Assembly: GCA_019454045.1 (NCBI GenBank)
Contig: SKCR01029074.1
Span: 62,001-126,000, forward strand
DNA length: 64,000 nt
Origin: Zanthoxylum bungeanum
Taxonomy: Eukaryota > Streptophyta > Magnoliopsida > Sapindales > Rutaceae
Reading direction: 5' to 3'
Shown here: in pieces, positions 37,401-49,155 of the stretch
Position numbering within the stretch: the stretch's first letter is position 1
How the letters are laid out: each line of letters begins with the position of its first letter
Notes under the pieces: model-generated
What the model saw: the letters and a program-made list of their open reading frames with translations, nothing else
Database searches by the model: none
Told to the model about the DNA's origin: nothing
Position numbers and translations under genes: made by a program

Positions 37401-40276
37401 ACCCTTTCCAACTTTCACAAGTGACATGAGACAAAGTACTTCGATTTCATGTTCAGGAAAATACTCACAATCGGCCCACATGTACTCTGCATACTTTCTT
37501 TTTGTTTGAATTGGAAGACATGCTACGTCAAGAAATATTTCCTTCTGCTCGTGACAGAGTGCATCATAACTTACTCTTAACTTCTCTTGCACTTTTTCAT
37601 TTGGTATCTTTTTTAATTTCTTAAGTGTACCTTCCCATAAAACTTTACTTCCACCATATAGGAATGAACCAATAATCTCAATGGCTAAAGGAAGCCCTCC
37701 CATTGTGGATACAATATCTTTAGAGAGATTAGCATATTCACTTACAGGAAAGTCTCTCCGGAATGCATGTCTACTAAATAGTAGGAGAGATTCATCAAAA
37801 TTCAATTCTGCAAGTTCATAAGTTGAGTTCACCTGAGGTACCTCAAGAACATGTTTGTTCCTTGTAGTTATTATGATTATACTTCCAACATGAAACGAGA
37901 CATCCTCTCCAACCAAATTATTTAGTTTCATCCTGTCATCAACATCATCAAAGAGAATAAGAACTTTCTTCCCACTCAATGTTCTCTCGATAATTTTGAT
38001 TCCTTGATCAGTATTTGATATGTCTGCTGATGTACGTTTGGATAAGTCGAAGACGAGTTGCTTCTGTAAACTTTGAAGGCCCTTGTGCTGTAAAGATGTT
38101 TCACGAACGTCTGCAAGAAAGCTGCAATATTCAAACTGCTCACAGAGTTTATTATAAATTATTTTGGCTAGAGTTGTCTTGCCAATTCCTCCCATTCCAT
38201 GAATCCCTAAGGTACAAACACCATTGGAATTGGCATCTAAGATTCTCATTATGTTCTCAACATGATTATCGACTCCAACCAAGTTATTGCTAACAACTAG
38301 GAAGGCCTTCTTCAACTCAAGTAGAACCTTTCTGATGACCAATTTCACAAGCTCTCCTTCATGCCTGTCAGAGTTATCAGCTAGTATCATTTACACTTAT
38401 ACACATGCTCTTTAAAAAGAACAGCTTTATAAGCTAAATTCAACTCAAGTAGAACTTTTGTATTGCAATACTGTATATGCATCCTTCATGAGTACAATGG
38501 AAAATTATTCACAGAAAAATTGTAGGTTAAATTGGACACTAAATGGTTAATACCTCACCATAATGTTGCCCAATTAATTGCATCTAATACTTTAGTCATT
38601 TCCAAGATCTAGTTAACCAGTTGTCATCACGAAATCGGTGCTTACGGAGGGCATTCTAGATTAAATTTAAAGGAGCTTACAGAGGCCATGCATTCTAGGT
38701 TTGCATCCGCATCACGCGTCAAAAGGTTTGTGTTATGTTTGGGCAATTCAGCCTCGGATGGTGAAGACAGTTTGACAAATGAGGTAACTCGAAAGAAGGA
38801 AAAATATATTTATTTTATAAGCAAAATAGACATAAACAAAGTATAAATTTAAGACAGAGACAAGTGAGCTCATAAGTTTAGGTAAAAATCGCACGGTAAT
38901 GATTTCAAAGCAAGAAATCAAAAGGAAAGGAGTAACTAAGGCTAGATTATTTAGTATAGTTGCTTTATTTAGGATAAACAAATAAACATGGATATGTAAG
39001 ATTTTGAAGTTGTTGATCTTAAAAGCACATACAATTTGAGGAAACGTCTTGATTAGTGAATACCTGTTTGTAGAATTTGCATTACTAGGGTTAACTCTGT
39101 TTGTAATCATCTGTCTAATTGGATTTTTTTAACAAATAATTCACCACCATATATTAAAGGGTTAATAATAATAATAAAGATATGCTAGGTAGTGTAAATG
39201 ATATCTTGCAAACATCACATTATTTTATTTCCATTAAACAAACATAAATTAAAATAAAGAAAACAACAAGGGGGATAAAGACTGTTCATCATATCATTAG
39301 ATAGTGACGTTGCTAGCTATATAAAACCACAATGGCAGATCACTCTGATTAGTAAAGTGGTCATTATGGATGGACAATAAATCAGAAGAGATTTGGACAG
39401 GACTTATTTCCACGAAGTAAAAACAGGTATTATGGGAGGAATGCTAAGAGATGAAAGTGAATGCAGGATTTATGAATTTTCAGGTAAAAAAAAAACTAGG
39501 CAAAATTGATATACTATCTGTTGAATTATGGGGATCTCTACTGAGGACTACCCTTTTGCTTGAACATCGGTTTTAAGAGAATTGGAAGTAAATTATAAAT
39601 AATATATTAACATTGATCATTGGAAAAAAATGGCACAAGAGCAGCAACAACTATAATGACAGATAGAAGAGGATTACCCAGCAGCAATTTTGTCGGACTC
39701 CCATCCTTTTAAAGATCCAACTTCTCTAAGAGCTGTCTTCATCCACCCTTGGTGTGAAGCAAATGCATTCCCAAACCTCCCACTAACATGTCTTACATCT
39801 GATGGCTCCACCTTGTAAAATATAGGCAGAACTATTTGGTTCGCCCTTCTCTTACACTCCAGGATCTCAACAAGTTCTCGGAGACACCATTTACTCGAGG
39901 CATAATCCTCCGATATGATCGGTATTGAAACTTTGGATCCTTTTATGGCTTTAATAAGTTCAGGACCAATGACTTCACCGACGGGAAGTTCATTATCATC
40001 CCGAAAAACCCAAACTCCCGCATCCACGAGTCCATTGTAGAGATGATCGGTGAAGCCTTTTCGAGTGTCTTTCCCTCTGAAACTCAAAAATACTTCATAG
40101 TTTTCACCTGGAGGAAGGTTTTGCAGCAAAGAGGGCTGTTTGATTTGCTGTGTTTCCATGGATTCAGGCGGGCCAGTTTTCTTTCTCCGAAAAAGGACAT
40201 AACCAGTAAGAAGAACTGCAAGAAGCGTAATTGCAAGGGACAAGTACATGTTTTGGGTTTGCATTGACAGTTCCAT
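34450..40276 (-). CDS. TNL gene B: TIR-NB-LRR immune receptor with N-terminal membrane anchor, paralog of gene A
   Basis: Exons on the minus strand: 40276-39678, 38364-37266, 36713-36426 and 36330-34450. All sites are GT-AG; 3867 nt, one open frame of 1288 residues. Exons 2 and 3 are exactly 1099 and 288 nt, as in gene A, with the same phases. A hydrophobic segment (~10-28, LSLAITLLAVLLTGYVLF) and basic residues precede TIR (~60, YEVFLSFRGKDTR). The NADase Glu is at ~134 (SKWCLRELV). NB-ARC motifs: GMGGIGKTT (~256-264), FLADVRETS, KVLILFDDVDD, IIIITTRNKH, GLPLAIEIIGSFL, MHDQLRDLGREIV. The last exon is leucine-rich repeats to the stop. The start is the ATG of MELSMQ; the next Met (40264) is an alternative. 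Role as for gene A; which pathogen is recognised cannot be told. Confidence 0.93.
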
Positions 40277-40423
40277 TTGCTCTGTTAACAACAAATCTGC
40301 AAATCTACCTATTTAACCTAATAAGGCTTCTTCATACTTTGCAGTCAAGAAAGGAATCATATGAGACAGACCATCCAACTTTTACAGTAAAAGAAAGGGA
40401 GATTGAAGAATTAATGCTTAATA

Positions 40424-41000
40424 TGTTAATCATTGCACCACCTTTCGGTGCTGTGCAATGATAGGAAATTAAATATTAAAAAAATGATTAATAATTTAGG
40501 TGGGTCCCACATGTTTAAAATAAAAATAATAAAAAATTAGGATTACATTAAATTTCATGCCTATAAATAGAAGATTCATTTCATTATTTTCTTCATCTCA
40601 TTCTCAACCAAATATTTTGTATTCTATGAGAGAAAATATATTTTCTTCTTAAAAATTTGTGAGAGAGTTGTTCTCCTATTCTAAGAGAGTGTGAGATTGT
40701 TCACTCCTTGAGTTTAGAGAGAAGTTGTAAAATTCTTTCCACCATAATGAAATCCTTCTACTTTTGCACGTGGATGTTTTCCCTCACATTGAGGGTTTTA
40801 CCACGTTAAATATGCGTCTTATTACTTTATTTTATTGATAATATTTATGGTAGGCTAAGTCTCCTAATTATTATTGTATTATTACATGGTAGGCTAAACC
40901 TCCTAATTATTTGTTATATGGTAGGCAAAGCCTTCTGAACTAACAATTATTCTCAATTTCTCTTTATTTGCGTGCCAACTTCAGCCCACGACCTCTAACA
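40424..41000 (+). repeat. 5' LTR of copia element 3
   Basis: Starts TGTTAATCATTGCA and ends CCTCTAACA. It has a TATA box (CCTATAAATAGAAG, ~40560) and a threefold direct repeat around GGTAGGCTAA...CCTCCTAATTA (~40848-40945). Close to its start an inverted pair CATTGCAC/GTGCAATG (40430-40460) can form a hairpin. Confidence 0.75.
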
Positions 41001-41177
41001 GTGGTATCGAGCTTCAGGTTCAGGGTTACTGTTCACAGAGACTATTCACAAATACGATATAGTATTATTCACGATATAATATTATTCATGTATATATTAC
41101 TATTCACATATACGGTATTATTCACTGTGAAATAGTAAAAAACCGGTTCAAGTGAGAAACTGATCGTCATCAGAAAC

Positions 41178-42520
41178 ATGGCAGAAAAGTTAGAAATTGA
41201 GAAGTTCAACGGGAGCAACTTTTCCTTATGGAAACTTAAAATAAAAACAATTTTGAGAAAAGACAATTATTTGGCGGCAATTGGAGAGAGACCAGATGGA
41301 ATGGCTAATGGATGACAACGCTATAAGTAACTTGCATCTAGCCTTAGCAGATTCTGTGTTATCCAGTGTTGCAGAGAAGAGGATTGCAAAAGAGATTTGT
41401 GATGCACTTACCAAATTGTACGAGGTCAAGTCACTACGCAACAAGATCTTTCTGAAAATAAGACTTTGCACTCTTCGAATGGATGAGTCCACATCCATGA
41501 TGGATCACATCAACAACTTGAATAGACTATTTTCCCAACTCACTGTGTTGGATTATAGTATATCAACAAATGAACGTGCGAAAATTCTACTTCAAAGTCT
41601 ACTTGATTCGTATGATCAACTTATCATCAACTTGACAAATAATGTTGTCACTGGTAATTTAGTTTTTGACGAAGCTGCAGTTGCTGCTCTGGAAGAAGAG
41701 TCTAGGCGCAAAAACAAGGAAGACGGATCGTCCAGTTCGCAATAAGTGGAAGCATTGGCGATGACAAGAGGGAGATCAACAGAACGTGGCTCGAGTGGGA
41801 GTCAAAACCATGGCAGATCGAAATCAAGAAGTAAGAAGAATGTTAAATGCTACAACTGTGGCAAGAAATAGCAAATCAAGAAAGATTGTTGGAATCTGAA
41901 GAATGATGGAGAAAAAATTCCAGTTGCAACAAAATCTCATGGATGTGTTGCAAGTACTTTTGAAGAAGATGTCGTATTTTACAGTGAAGTAGCAATGGTG
42001 TTTAATGATAGCAGAAAATAGCTAAGTGATGCATGGCTGGTTGATTCTGCAGCAACATGGCACATGACCTCTAGGAAAGAATGGTTTTGTCATTATGAAT
42101 CTGTCTAAGGGGGATCGGTTTTTCTAGGCAATGATCATGCCTTGAAAATTATTGGGATTGGAGCCATTAAAATAAAGATGTACGATGGTACTATTCGCAC
42201 TATACAAGATGTTCGATATGTTGTGGGAATGAAGAAAAATCTTCTATCAGTTGGACAGTTAGATGACCTTGGATACAAGACCGTTGTTGAAAACAATGTA
42301 TTAAAAATAGTGAGAATAGCACTTACTGTCTTGAAAGCTGAAAAGATCTCAGCAAACTTGTATATGCTCTTGGGAGACTCGATTCATGAAGCAACTGTAT
42401 CAGTAGCATCACTGGATTCTGGAGATGAAACTTATATGTTGTGGCACCAGAAACTATGCCACATGTCAGAACAGAGAATGAAGATTCTTGTCAATCAAAA
42501 TATACTCCCATGCTTAAAAA
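41178..42520 (+). pseudogene. Copia element 3 gag-protease, decayed
   Basis: gag starts MAEKLEIEKFNGSNFSLWKL at 41178, hits a stop after 45 codons (TGA at ~41313), and continues in another frame to 41745. The zinc knuckle reads CYNCGKK then a stop, with Gln in place of His, near 41850-41890. The protease is AWLVDSAATWHMTS near 42030-42075, followed by a stop, then a frame with VGMKKNLLSVGQLDDLGY. This copy cannot make functional products. Confidence 0.8.
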
Positions 42521-42524
42521 CGGT

Positions 42525-43770
42525 TAGTCTACTGTTAATGGGTCATCTCTTCCATCGTCAATAAAAGCAACTTGTGCTTCACCATCTTGTGCTTCACCAT
42601 CTTGTCTATATCGAGAAGGTAGTCGTACTATCCTCCCACTACGACGAGGTGGTAAGATGTTCTGACTCGAAAATGTAGTCTCATCGCTTTGTGGAACAAT
42701 AATCCTAGCAGGTTGTTGACTGATCTCATCAGATTTTAATTCCTCCAAGACTATCTTGCTTTAAGGTTTGAAGTATGTCATATAATTATTCTCAAGAAAC
42801 GTGGCATTTGTCGACACAAATACCTTATTATCTCGAGGATTATAAAACACACATCCCCTTGTGCCTTTTGCATATCCTACAAAGAAACAAACTTCAAAAC
42901 ACATTTCCAACTTTGTTGTTTTACCCATTAGCACGTATGCCGGGCACCCCATATACGAAAGTGACTCAAACTGGGTTTGTGGCCACTCCATAACTCTAAG
43001 GGTGTTCTAGGTACTGACTTAGATGGAACCACATTTAAAATGTAGGTTGTTGTTTGTAAAGCATACCCCCAAAACGATTTTGGAAGTGAAGAATAATTCA
43101 ACATGGAACGAATCATGTCGAGTAAAGTTCAATTCCTCCTCTCAGCTACACCATTTTGCTGAGGTGTACCAAATGCGGTTGGTTGGGATAAAATCTCATA
43201 CTCTAATAGGTGATCTTTGAATTCATTATCAAGGTATTCACCTCCTCGATCTGATCGAAGGCACTTGATTGATTTACCTAATTGTTTTTCCTTTTCGATT
43301 TGGAATTCTTTAAACTTTCCAAAAGTTTCAGACTTATGTCCCATTAGGTAAACATAATCATATATAAAGTAATCATCAACAAAAGTAACGAAGTACTCAT
43401 AACCACCCCTTGCTTGTGTAGACATAGGTCCGCAAACATCTGAATGTATGAGCTTCAGTTGTTCTTGTGCCCTATTGCCTTTTGCAGAGAAAAGCCTCTT
43501 TGTCATCCTACCTTTAAAACACGACTCACAGACTGGTAGAGTACCAACATTTAGTTCTCTTAAAGGACCATCCTTTACAAGCCTATTTATCCTATCAAGA
43601 TTTATATGACCAAGTCTTAGGTGCCATAGATATGTGTTATCAGTGTAAGAAATCTTTTGTTTCTTTGTTTTGGGCAATTCTACTTTGAACATTTCAGCAT
43701 TCAATAGTGAATTAACATTGGGCATTACTACATAGAGCTCATTTTCAATAAAACCATAACAAATATTCAA
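42525..43770 (-). pseudogene. Copia element 4 integrase, decayed
   Basis: Frames 43129-43770, 42928-43116, 42761-42991 and 42525-42748 carry the gag-pre-integrase (LWHLRLGHINLDRINRL), zinc residues (CESCFKGRMTKRLF), integrase core (IHSDVCGPMSTQARGG, FVTFVDDYFIYDYVY, FGTPQQNGVAER) and the conserved region before the reverse transcriptase (PPRRSGRIVRLPSRY). It ends at DDPLTVD. An octapeptide-scale repeat (DGEAQDGEAQ) occurs near 42580-42600. Confidence 0.8.
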
Positions 43771-44828
43771 ACCATTTCTTGAAATAACAACTGATTTATT
43801 ATCAAAAGAAACTGAATAAGATTGTTCATAAATCGAGAAACTGAAATGAGGTTTCTAGTAAACCCCAATACGAAATAAACATTATTTAAAAATAAAAATT
43901 TATTGTTCTCAACATAAAGTTTTATTTGTCCAACTGTTGATGCTGAAACTAAAGCGCAATTCCCAACTCTCAAAGTAAATTCCCCATAAGCAAGTCTAGT
44001 GTATGAATCAAGCTTCTGTAAAAAACAACAAATATGATTAGTCGCCCTTGAATCAATTATCCAGTGTGATAAATCATTTTCAACTAAACAAGATTCAGTA
44101 ACAAGTAAATCTAATTTACCTTTATTCTTCTGTTTCAACTCTTCGAGATACTTCTTGCAGTTTCTCTTCCAATGCCCATCAATTCCACAATAGAAACATT
44201 TTCCTTTTGGTTTTTTCTGGGTGGAGGCATTCTTATTTCCTTGACTGTTGTTTGGCTTGTTCTTTTTGCTGTTGTTCCCTGCTGTTTTCTCAGTTCCTGA
44301 ACTCTTACCTTTATTTTTATTTCTCTTTCTCTTCTTTAGAGAAGAGTTAGAGTTAGAAGGTTCAGCAACATTTGCTTCTCTTTTCTTCTCCACATAAATG
44401 GACTCAAAAGTTGTGAGTTCGTTAAGCAATTCAGTCAAATTATAACTCAGCTTATTCATGAAGTAATTGCTTTTGAACTTAAGAAATTGTGGGCTAAGGC
44501 TTTCCAAAATCATGCCCACTTGTGTGCCTTCATCTATGGTAGCCCCATTGATTTCTGCCTCATGAATTGTACTAATCATCATTAGCACATGTTCACGAAC
44601 AAGAGTTCCAGCTTTCATTTTGCAGTTCATGACTTTCTTGACTGCTTCATGTTTAGCTTGATCAGAGGGTTTGCCAAATATGCCTTGTAGAGACTTCATT
44701 ATCTCATAAGCAGTCTCTGTCTTTTCGTGCTTTGTGTTAAGCACGTCAGACATGACAACAAGCAAATAACAACGAGCTTTGGCATTTGCTAGAATCCAAT
44801 TTTCATAGGCATCTTTGATGGTTTTGTT
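43767..44828 (-). pseudogene. Copia element 4 gag (main part) and protease
   Basis: Begins inside gag at NKTIKDAYENWILANAKAR, the side of the solo-LTR insertion facing lower coordinates. It continues through gag (GTLVREHVLMM, LSPQFLKFKSNYFMN), a basic Asn/Lys linker, and a CCHC knuckle (CFYCGIDGHWKRNC). The protease reads WIIDSRATNHIC: the Gly after the catalytic Asp-Ser is Arg, which should disable it. The annotated ATG upstream of 44828 belongs to the inserted LTR. Confidence 0.8.
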
Positions 44829-46777
44829 TGTTAGGGATATGCCATATATCCAACTTGTGGATGGGCTATATGTACATGTATTTGTAATATTTTCATTAAT
44901 TAATAAAATGAAAATCTTTATTATACGTGTCTTACATAAATTATATGAATCATCAAACACTGTAATAAAGCCCTTGGAGTAATAAGATGATGGCTTCCAC
45001 GCCTTATGAGAATCATTACTCTTAAACGTTCATAGTCATAGTTTTGTGAATAATTTGGGCGTTCATAAAGCGGAGAGACTAGCATGATGATATGATTCGC
45101 CCTTAAGTGGGGTAGCCGATCTCATAGGCTACTAGTGGAGATCCGTCTGCTTGGTGTATCACATGGATGCATGATTTGCTCGTGTCCATCGAACTGACCG
45201 CCGAAAGTTTTCACATGGGGTGTTTATCCCATGTGTCTGTGATAACTTTTATGTATCGATTGTATGACTAGTCCTTAGACTTGAGGTCTTTACAATCTTA
45301 TGTGTGGATCAAATAACTTTGACATTCTCCTTCCCCAGTTCAAAAGATCTGGTCATAAGGGTATGGTTAGGTCATTTGTTGAAACACATGAAGTTTGTAA
45401 AAATACAACAGAGAATCGCCACTCTCTCGGATAATATTTTCTTATAAGAGTAGTTTTTCAGTTTGCGGGTTGATATGTGTGATCGGTGCTTGAGACTGTG
45501 GCCGCAACGGAAGAATCATGTGAGATTCTTGGGTTAGCACGATTCATGACACTATCAACATCATACTTTTGACTATATGGGTAGACACTTTCCATACCCT
45601 AGGTCAAACGGTGAAGATACATTGAGGCGGGAGACCGTATCATATATAAATCGCATACAGAATGGGTATATATATATATATATATTTCATTCTCATTTGG
45701 GGGCCTTGACATGTTGCTAGATGTCAACCTTGGTCATTGAAATCGAACGACCATCTAATCAGAGGATAATTTATGTTCGATTAAATTATCACGATTCATT
45801 TCATGTCCAACTTGAGGGGAACCCAAAAAGTCACACACAACAAAGTCGAAATCAATGATTAACATTGCACAGTACAAATTTAACAGCATATATGATTGCT
45901 GTAGGAATTGTTCATAAATGGTTCAATGTGTTTAATTATTGAACAGATCATTTATAAGGTTCCATAGTGGCTTATGGATTGGTGAATGACGATATGGGCA
46001 CTTTGGGAATTGGAATAAATAAATAAACATGAATAGTATTTTTTTTTAATTTGTTATTTGTTTTGAATTCCAATTCGGCCCAAACTCTTATTAGGGTTTT
46101 ATAATCTCATTAAACCACTAAATTAAGATCCAATTGCTAAGATTAAATTAGCATTTATCCTACATTGAATTCTTAATTAATTTTGTTGTCTTTGGAGCAC
46201 CTATATAAACCCAAAGAATTCTTCAAAAAATTTTGCACCAAACCTTTCATATCTTTGATTTATATAAGTGAGCAACTCTAAAGTTTAAGAGTAAGCCACT
46301 GATTTTGATGATCTTTAAGTCTAATTGACTACATGAACCTCGAGTTAAAAGTTTTGAGGTATTTGCCTAGGCTAACACTAATGGCAAAATACTCATGCAC
46401 TCAAGGCGTAGTCTTACCGTTGAGTTTTGGCTTTGGTGTGTGCACCTTTGAAGGCCACACACTTGGGTGGCTCTTTAGAACGTGGAAGAGCTTGCTAAGT
46501 TCGAGAAAAGCTTGTAGATTGGATGGAGGATTGGAGGAGTCTTCGGTTCAAGTAAGTCTTTTTCTTTCTTTATTTTAATTAGAGTTTTTATGATAATTAG
46601 CATGTTTAGGTTTATGTTCTTTACATGTTTTATGAGTTTTTATGCTTAGAATATATAGTAACATGCATAGGCTTGTAGAATAATAAAAACAAATGGGTCT
46701 TGGGCAAAGGGATAACGGCATTATAATTTGATTTAATATTTAATTTTCCACTGCGCACTCGCGGCCGCTTCCCAACA
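44829..46777 (+). mobile_element. Solo LTR inserted in copia element 4 gag
   Basis: 1949 bp, starting TGTTAGGGATATGCC and ending CGCTTCCCAACA. It is flanked by a perfect 5-bp duplication TTGTT (44824-44828 and 46778-46782). A plus-strand TATA box (CTATATAAACCC) is near 46200. The gag reading frame resumes correctly across it if the insertion and one duplication copy are ignored. No internal element domains are present, so it is a solo LTR. Confidence 0.88.
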
Positions 46778-46935
46778 TTGTTGGCATTCACAGCTGATTC
46801 TGGAGGACATTCCTTATTCATGACAAACTTCAGGTTATCCAGCACAAGAATTATATTCATATTTTTCTTCCACTTAGCAAAGTTATCACTAGTTAATTTT
46901 TCAGTAGCAAGTAGTGATAGGATTGGATTTGACAA
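46630..46935 (-). pseudogene. Copia element 4 gag N-terminus, copy adjoining the solo LTR
   Basis: The frame starts MSNPILSLLATEKLTSDNFA and WKKNMNIILVLDNLKFVMN, the typical copia gag start, and ends within gag at ~46783. The rest of this frame (46777 down to 46630) is translated solo LTR and not real gag. Its true continuation is at 44828. Confidence 0.8.
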
Positions 46936-47572
46936 ATTTCTGAAATAATTAAAAAATATTATAAATTATTCCATGCATAAAATTCAAAATAAATTTGGCA
47001 TAGTAATCATGATGCATGATGCATATGCAAAACACTAAAATATATATGCACTACTATAGCCTCGGAAAATTTAATAAGCATATTGTGTTGCCTTAGGGTC
47101 GATCACAACACCTTATTAAAATATAAACAATCTCAATAATAAATTTTTTCAAAATATCTCATATTTTCAAAATTTATTAATAACTGATTTGAGGTATTTA
47201 CAATCTTATGTGTGGATCAAATAACTTTGACATTCTCCTTCCCCGGTTCAAAAGATCTGGTCATAAGGGTATGGTTAGGTCATTTGTTGAAACACATGAA
47301 GTTTGTAAAAATACAACAGAGAATCGCCACTCTCTCGGATAATATTTTCTTATAAGAGTAGTATTCCAGTTCGCGGGTTGGTATGTGTGATCAGTGCTTG
47401 AGCCTGTGGCCGCATCGGAAGAATCATGTGAGATTCTTGGATTAGCACGATTCATGACACTATCAACATCATACATTTGACTATATGGGTAGACACTTTC
47501 CATACCCTGGGTCAAACGGTGAGGATACATTGAGGCGGAAGACCGTATCATATGTAAATCGCATACATAATG

Positions 47573-47574
<2 letters not shown>

Positions 47575-47631
<57 letters not shown>
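47575..47631. repeat. (TA)n microsatellite
   Basis: About 28 TA units inside duplication copy 2. The same place in copy 1 (~45668-45687) has only about ten units. Confidence 0.95.
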
Positions 47632-47633
<2 letters not shown>

Positions 47634-48593
47634 CATTCTCATTTGGGGGCCTTGACATGTTGCTAGATGTCAACCTTGGTCATTGAAATCGAACGACCAT
47701 CTGATCGGAGGATAATTTATGTTCGATTAAATTATCACGATTCATTTCATGTCCAACTTGAGGGGAACCCAAAAAGTCACACACAACAAAGTCGAAATCA
47801 ATGATTAACAGTGCACATTACAAATTTAACAGCATATATGATTGCTGTATGAATTGTTCATAAATGGTTCAATGTGTTTAATTATTGAACAGATCATTTA
47901 TAAGGTTCCATAGTGGCTTATAGATTTGTGAATGACGATATGGGCACTTTAAGAATTGGAATAAATAAATAAATAAACATGAATAGTAACGTGAATAGTA
48001 ATTTTTTTTTTAATTTGTTATTTGTTTTGAATTCCAATTCGGCCCAAACTCTTATTAAGGTTTTATAATCTCATTAAACCACTAAATTAAGATCCAATTG
48101 CTAAGATTAAATTAGCATTTATCCCACATTGAATTCTTAATTAATTTTGTTGTCTTTGGAGCACCTATATAAACCCAAAGAATTCTTCAAAAAATTTTGC
48201 ACCAAACCTTTCATATCTTTGGTTTATATAAGTGAGCAACTCTAAAGTTTAAGAGTAAGCCACTGATTTTGATGATCTTTAAGTCTAATTGACTACAGGA
48301 ACCTCGAGTTAAAAGTTTTGAGGTATTTGTCTAGGCTAGCACTAATGGCAAAATACTCATGCACTCAAGGCGTAGTCTTGCCGTTGAGTTTTGGCTTTGG
48401 TGTGTGCACCTTTGAAGGCCACACATTTAGGTGGCTCTTTAGCACGTGGAAGAGCTTGCTGAGTTCGAGAAAAGCTTGTAGATTGGAGGGAGGATTGGAT
48501 GAGTCTTCGGTTCAAGTAAGTCTTTTTCTTTCTTTATTTTAATTAGAGTTCTTATTATAGTTAGCATGTTTAGGTTTATGTTCTTTACATGTT

Positions 48594-48899
48594 TTATGAG
48601 TTTTTATGCTTATAATATATAGTAACATGCCTAGGCTTGTAGAATAATAAAAACAAATGGGTCTTGGGCAAAGGGATAGCGACATTATAATTTGATTTAA
48701 TATTTAATTTTCCACTGCGCACTCGCGGCCGCTTCCCAACATTGTTGGCATTCACAGCTGGTTCTGGAGGATATTCTTCATTCATGACAAACTTCAGGTT
48801 ATCCAGCACAAGAATTATATTCATATTTTTCTTCCACTTAGCAAAGTTATCACTAGTTAATTTTTCAGTAGCAAGCAGTGATAGGATTGGATTTGACAA
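48594..48899 (-). pseudogene. Copia element 4 gag N-terminus, duplicated copy
   Basis: Nearly identical to the frame at 46630-46935 (EEYPPEPAVN against KECPPESAVN). It lies at the same position in duplication copy 2, next to the duplicated LTR end, and has no gag continuation. Confidence 0.8.
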
Positions 48900-49155
48900 A
48901 TTTCTGAAATAATTAAAAAATATTATAAATTATTCCATGCATAAAATTCAAAATAAATTTGGCATAGTAATCATGATGCATGATGCATATGCAAAACACT
49001 AAAATATATATGCACTACTATAGCCTCGGAAAATTTAATAAGCATATTGTGTTGCCTTAGGGTCGATCACAACACCTTATTAAAATATAAACAATCTCAA
49101 TTAATAAATTTTTTCAAAATATCTCATATTTTCAAAATTTATTAATAACTGATTT

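Larger units (their letters stand above)
40424..42525 (+). mobile_element. Copia element 3, truncated (5' LTR, gag, protease)
   Basis: On the plus strand: LTR 40424-41000, a primer-binding site (TGGTATCGAGCTTC at ~41002), gag from the ATG at 41178, a broken zinc knuckle, the protease, and the gag-pre-integrase motif (MLWHQKLCHMSEQRMK). Homology stops near 42525, where it meets a minus-strand element. Integrase, reverse transcriptase, RNase H and the 3' LTR are missing. Confidence 0.85.
45283..49155. repeat. Tandem duplication, two copies of about 1.9 kb
   Basis: Copy 1 is 45283-47190 and copy 2 is 47191-49155, head to tail. Each copy includes most of the solo LTR, the TTGTT duplication, the gag N-terminus of copia 4 and ~255 bp of its leader. 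Copy 2 is longer mainly because of an expanded TA run. Scattered substitutions distinguish the copies (for example CCCCAGTTC and CCCCGGTTC). Confidence 0.92.

Noticed and set aside
44829..44960. Annotating copia 4 gag from the ATG at 44960
   Set aside because: That start belongs to the inserted solo LTR; gag homology begins at 44828 and its true start is at 46935/48899.
46333..46578. Plus-strand frame with GVVLPLSFGFGVCTFEGHT, repeated at 48318-48542
   Set aside because: Lies in the region just after the solo LTR's TATA box, so it is LTR transcript sequence and not a conserved gene.
47261..47551. Minus-strand frame in duplication copy 2
   Set aside because: It is translated LTR sequence, is interrupted in copy 1, and has no domain.
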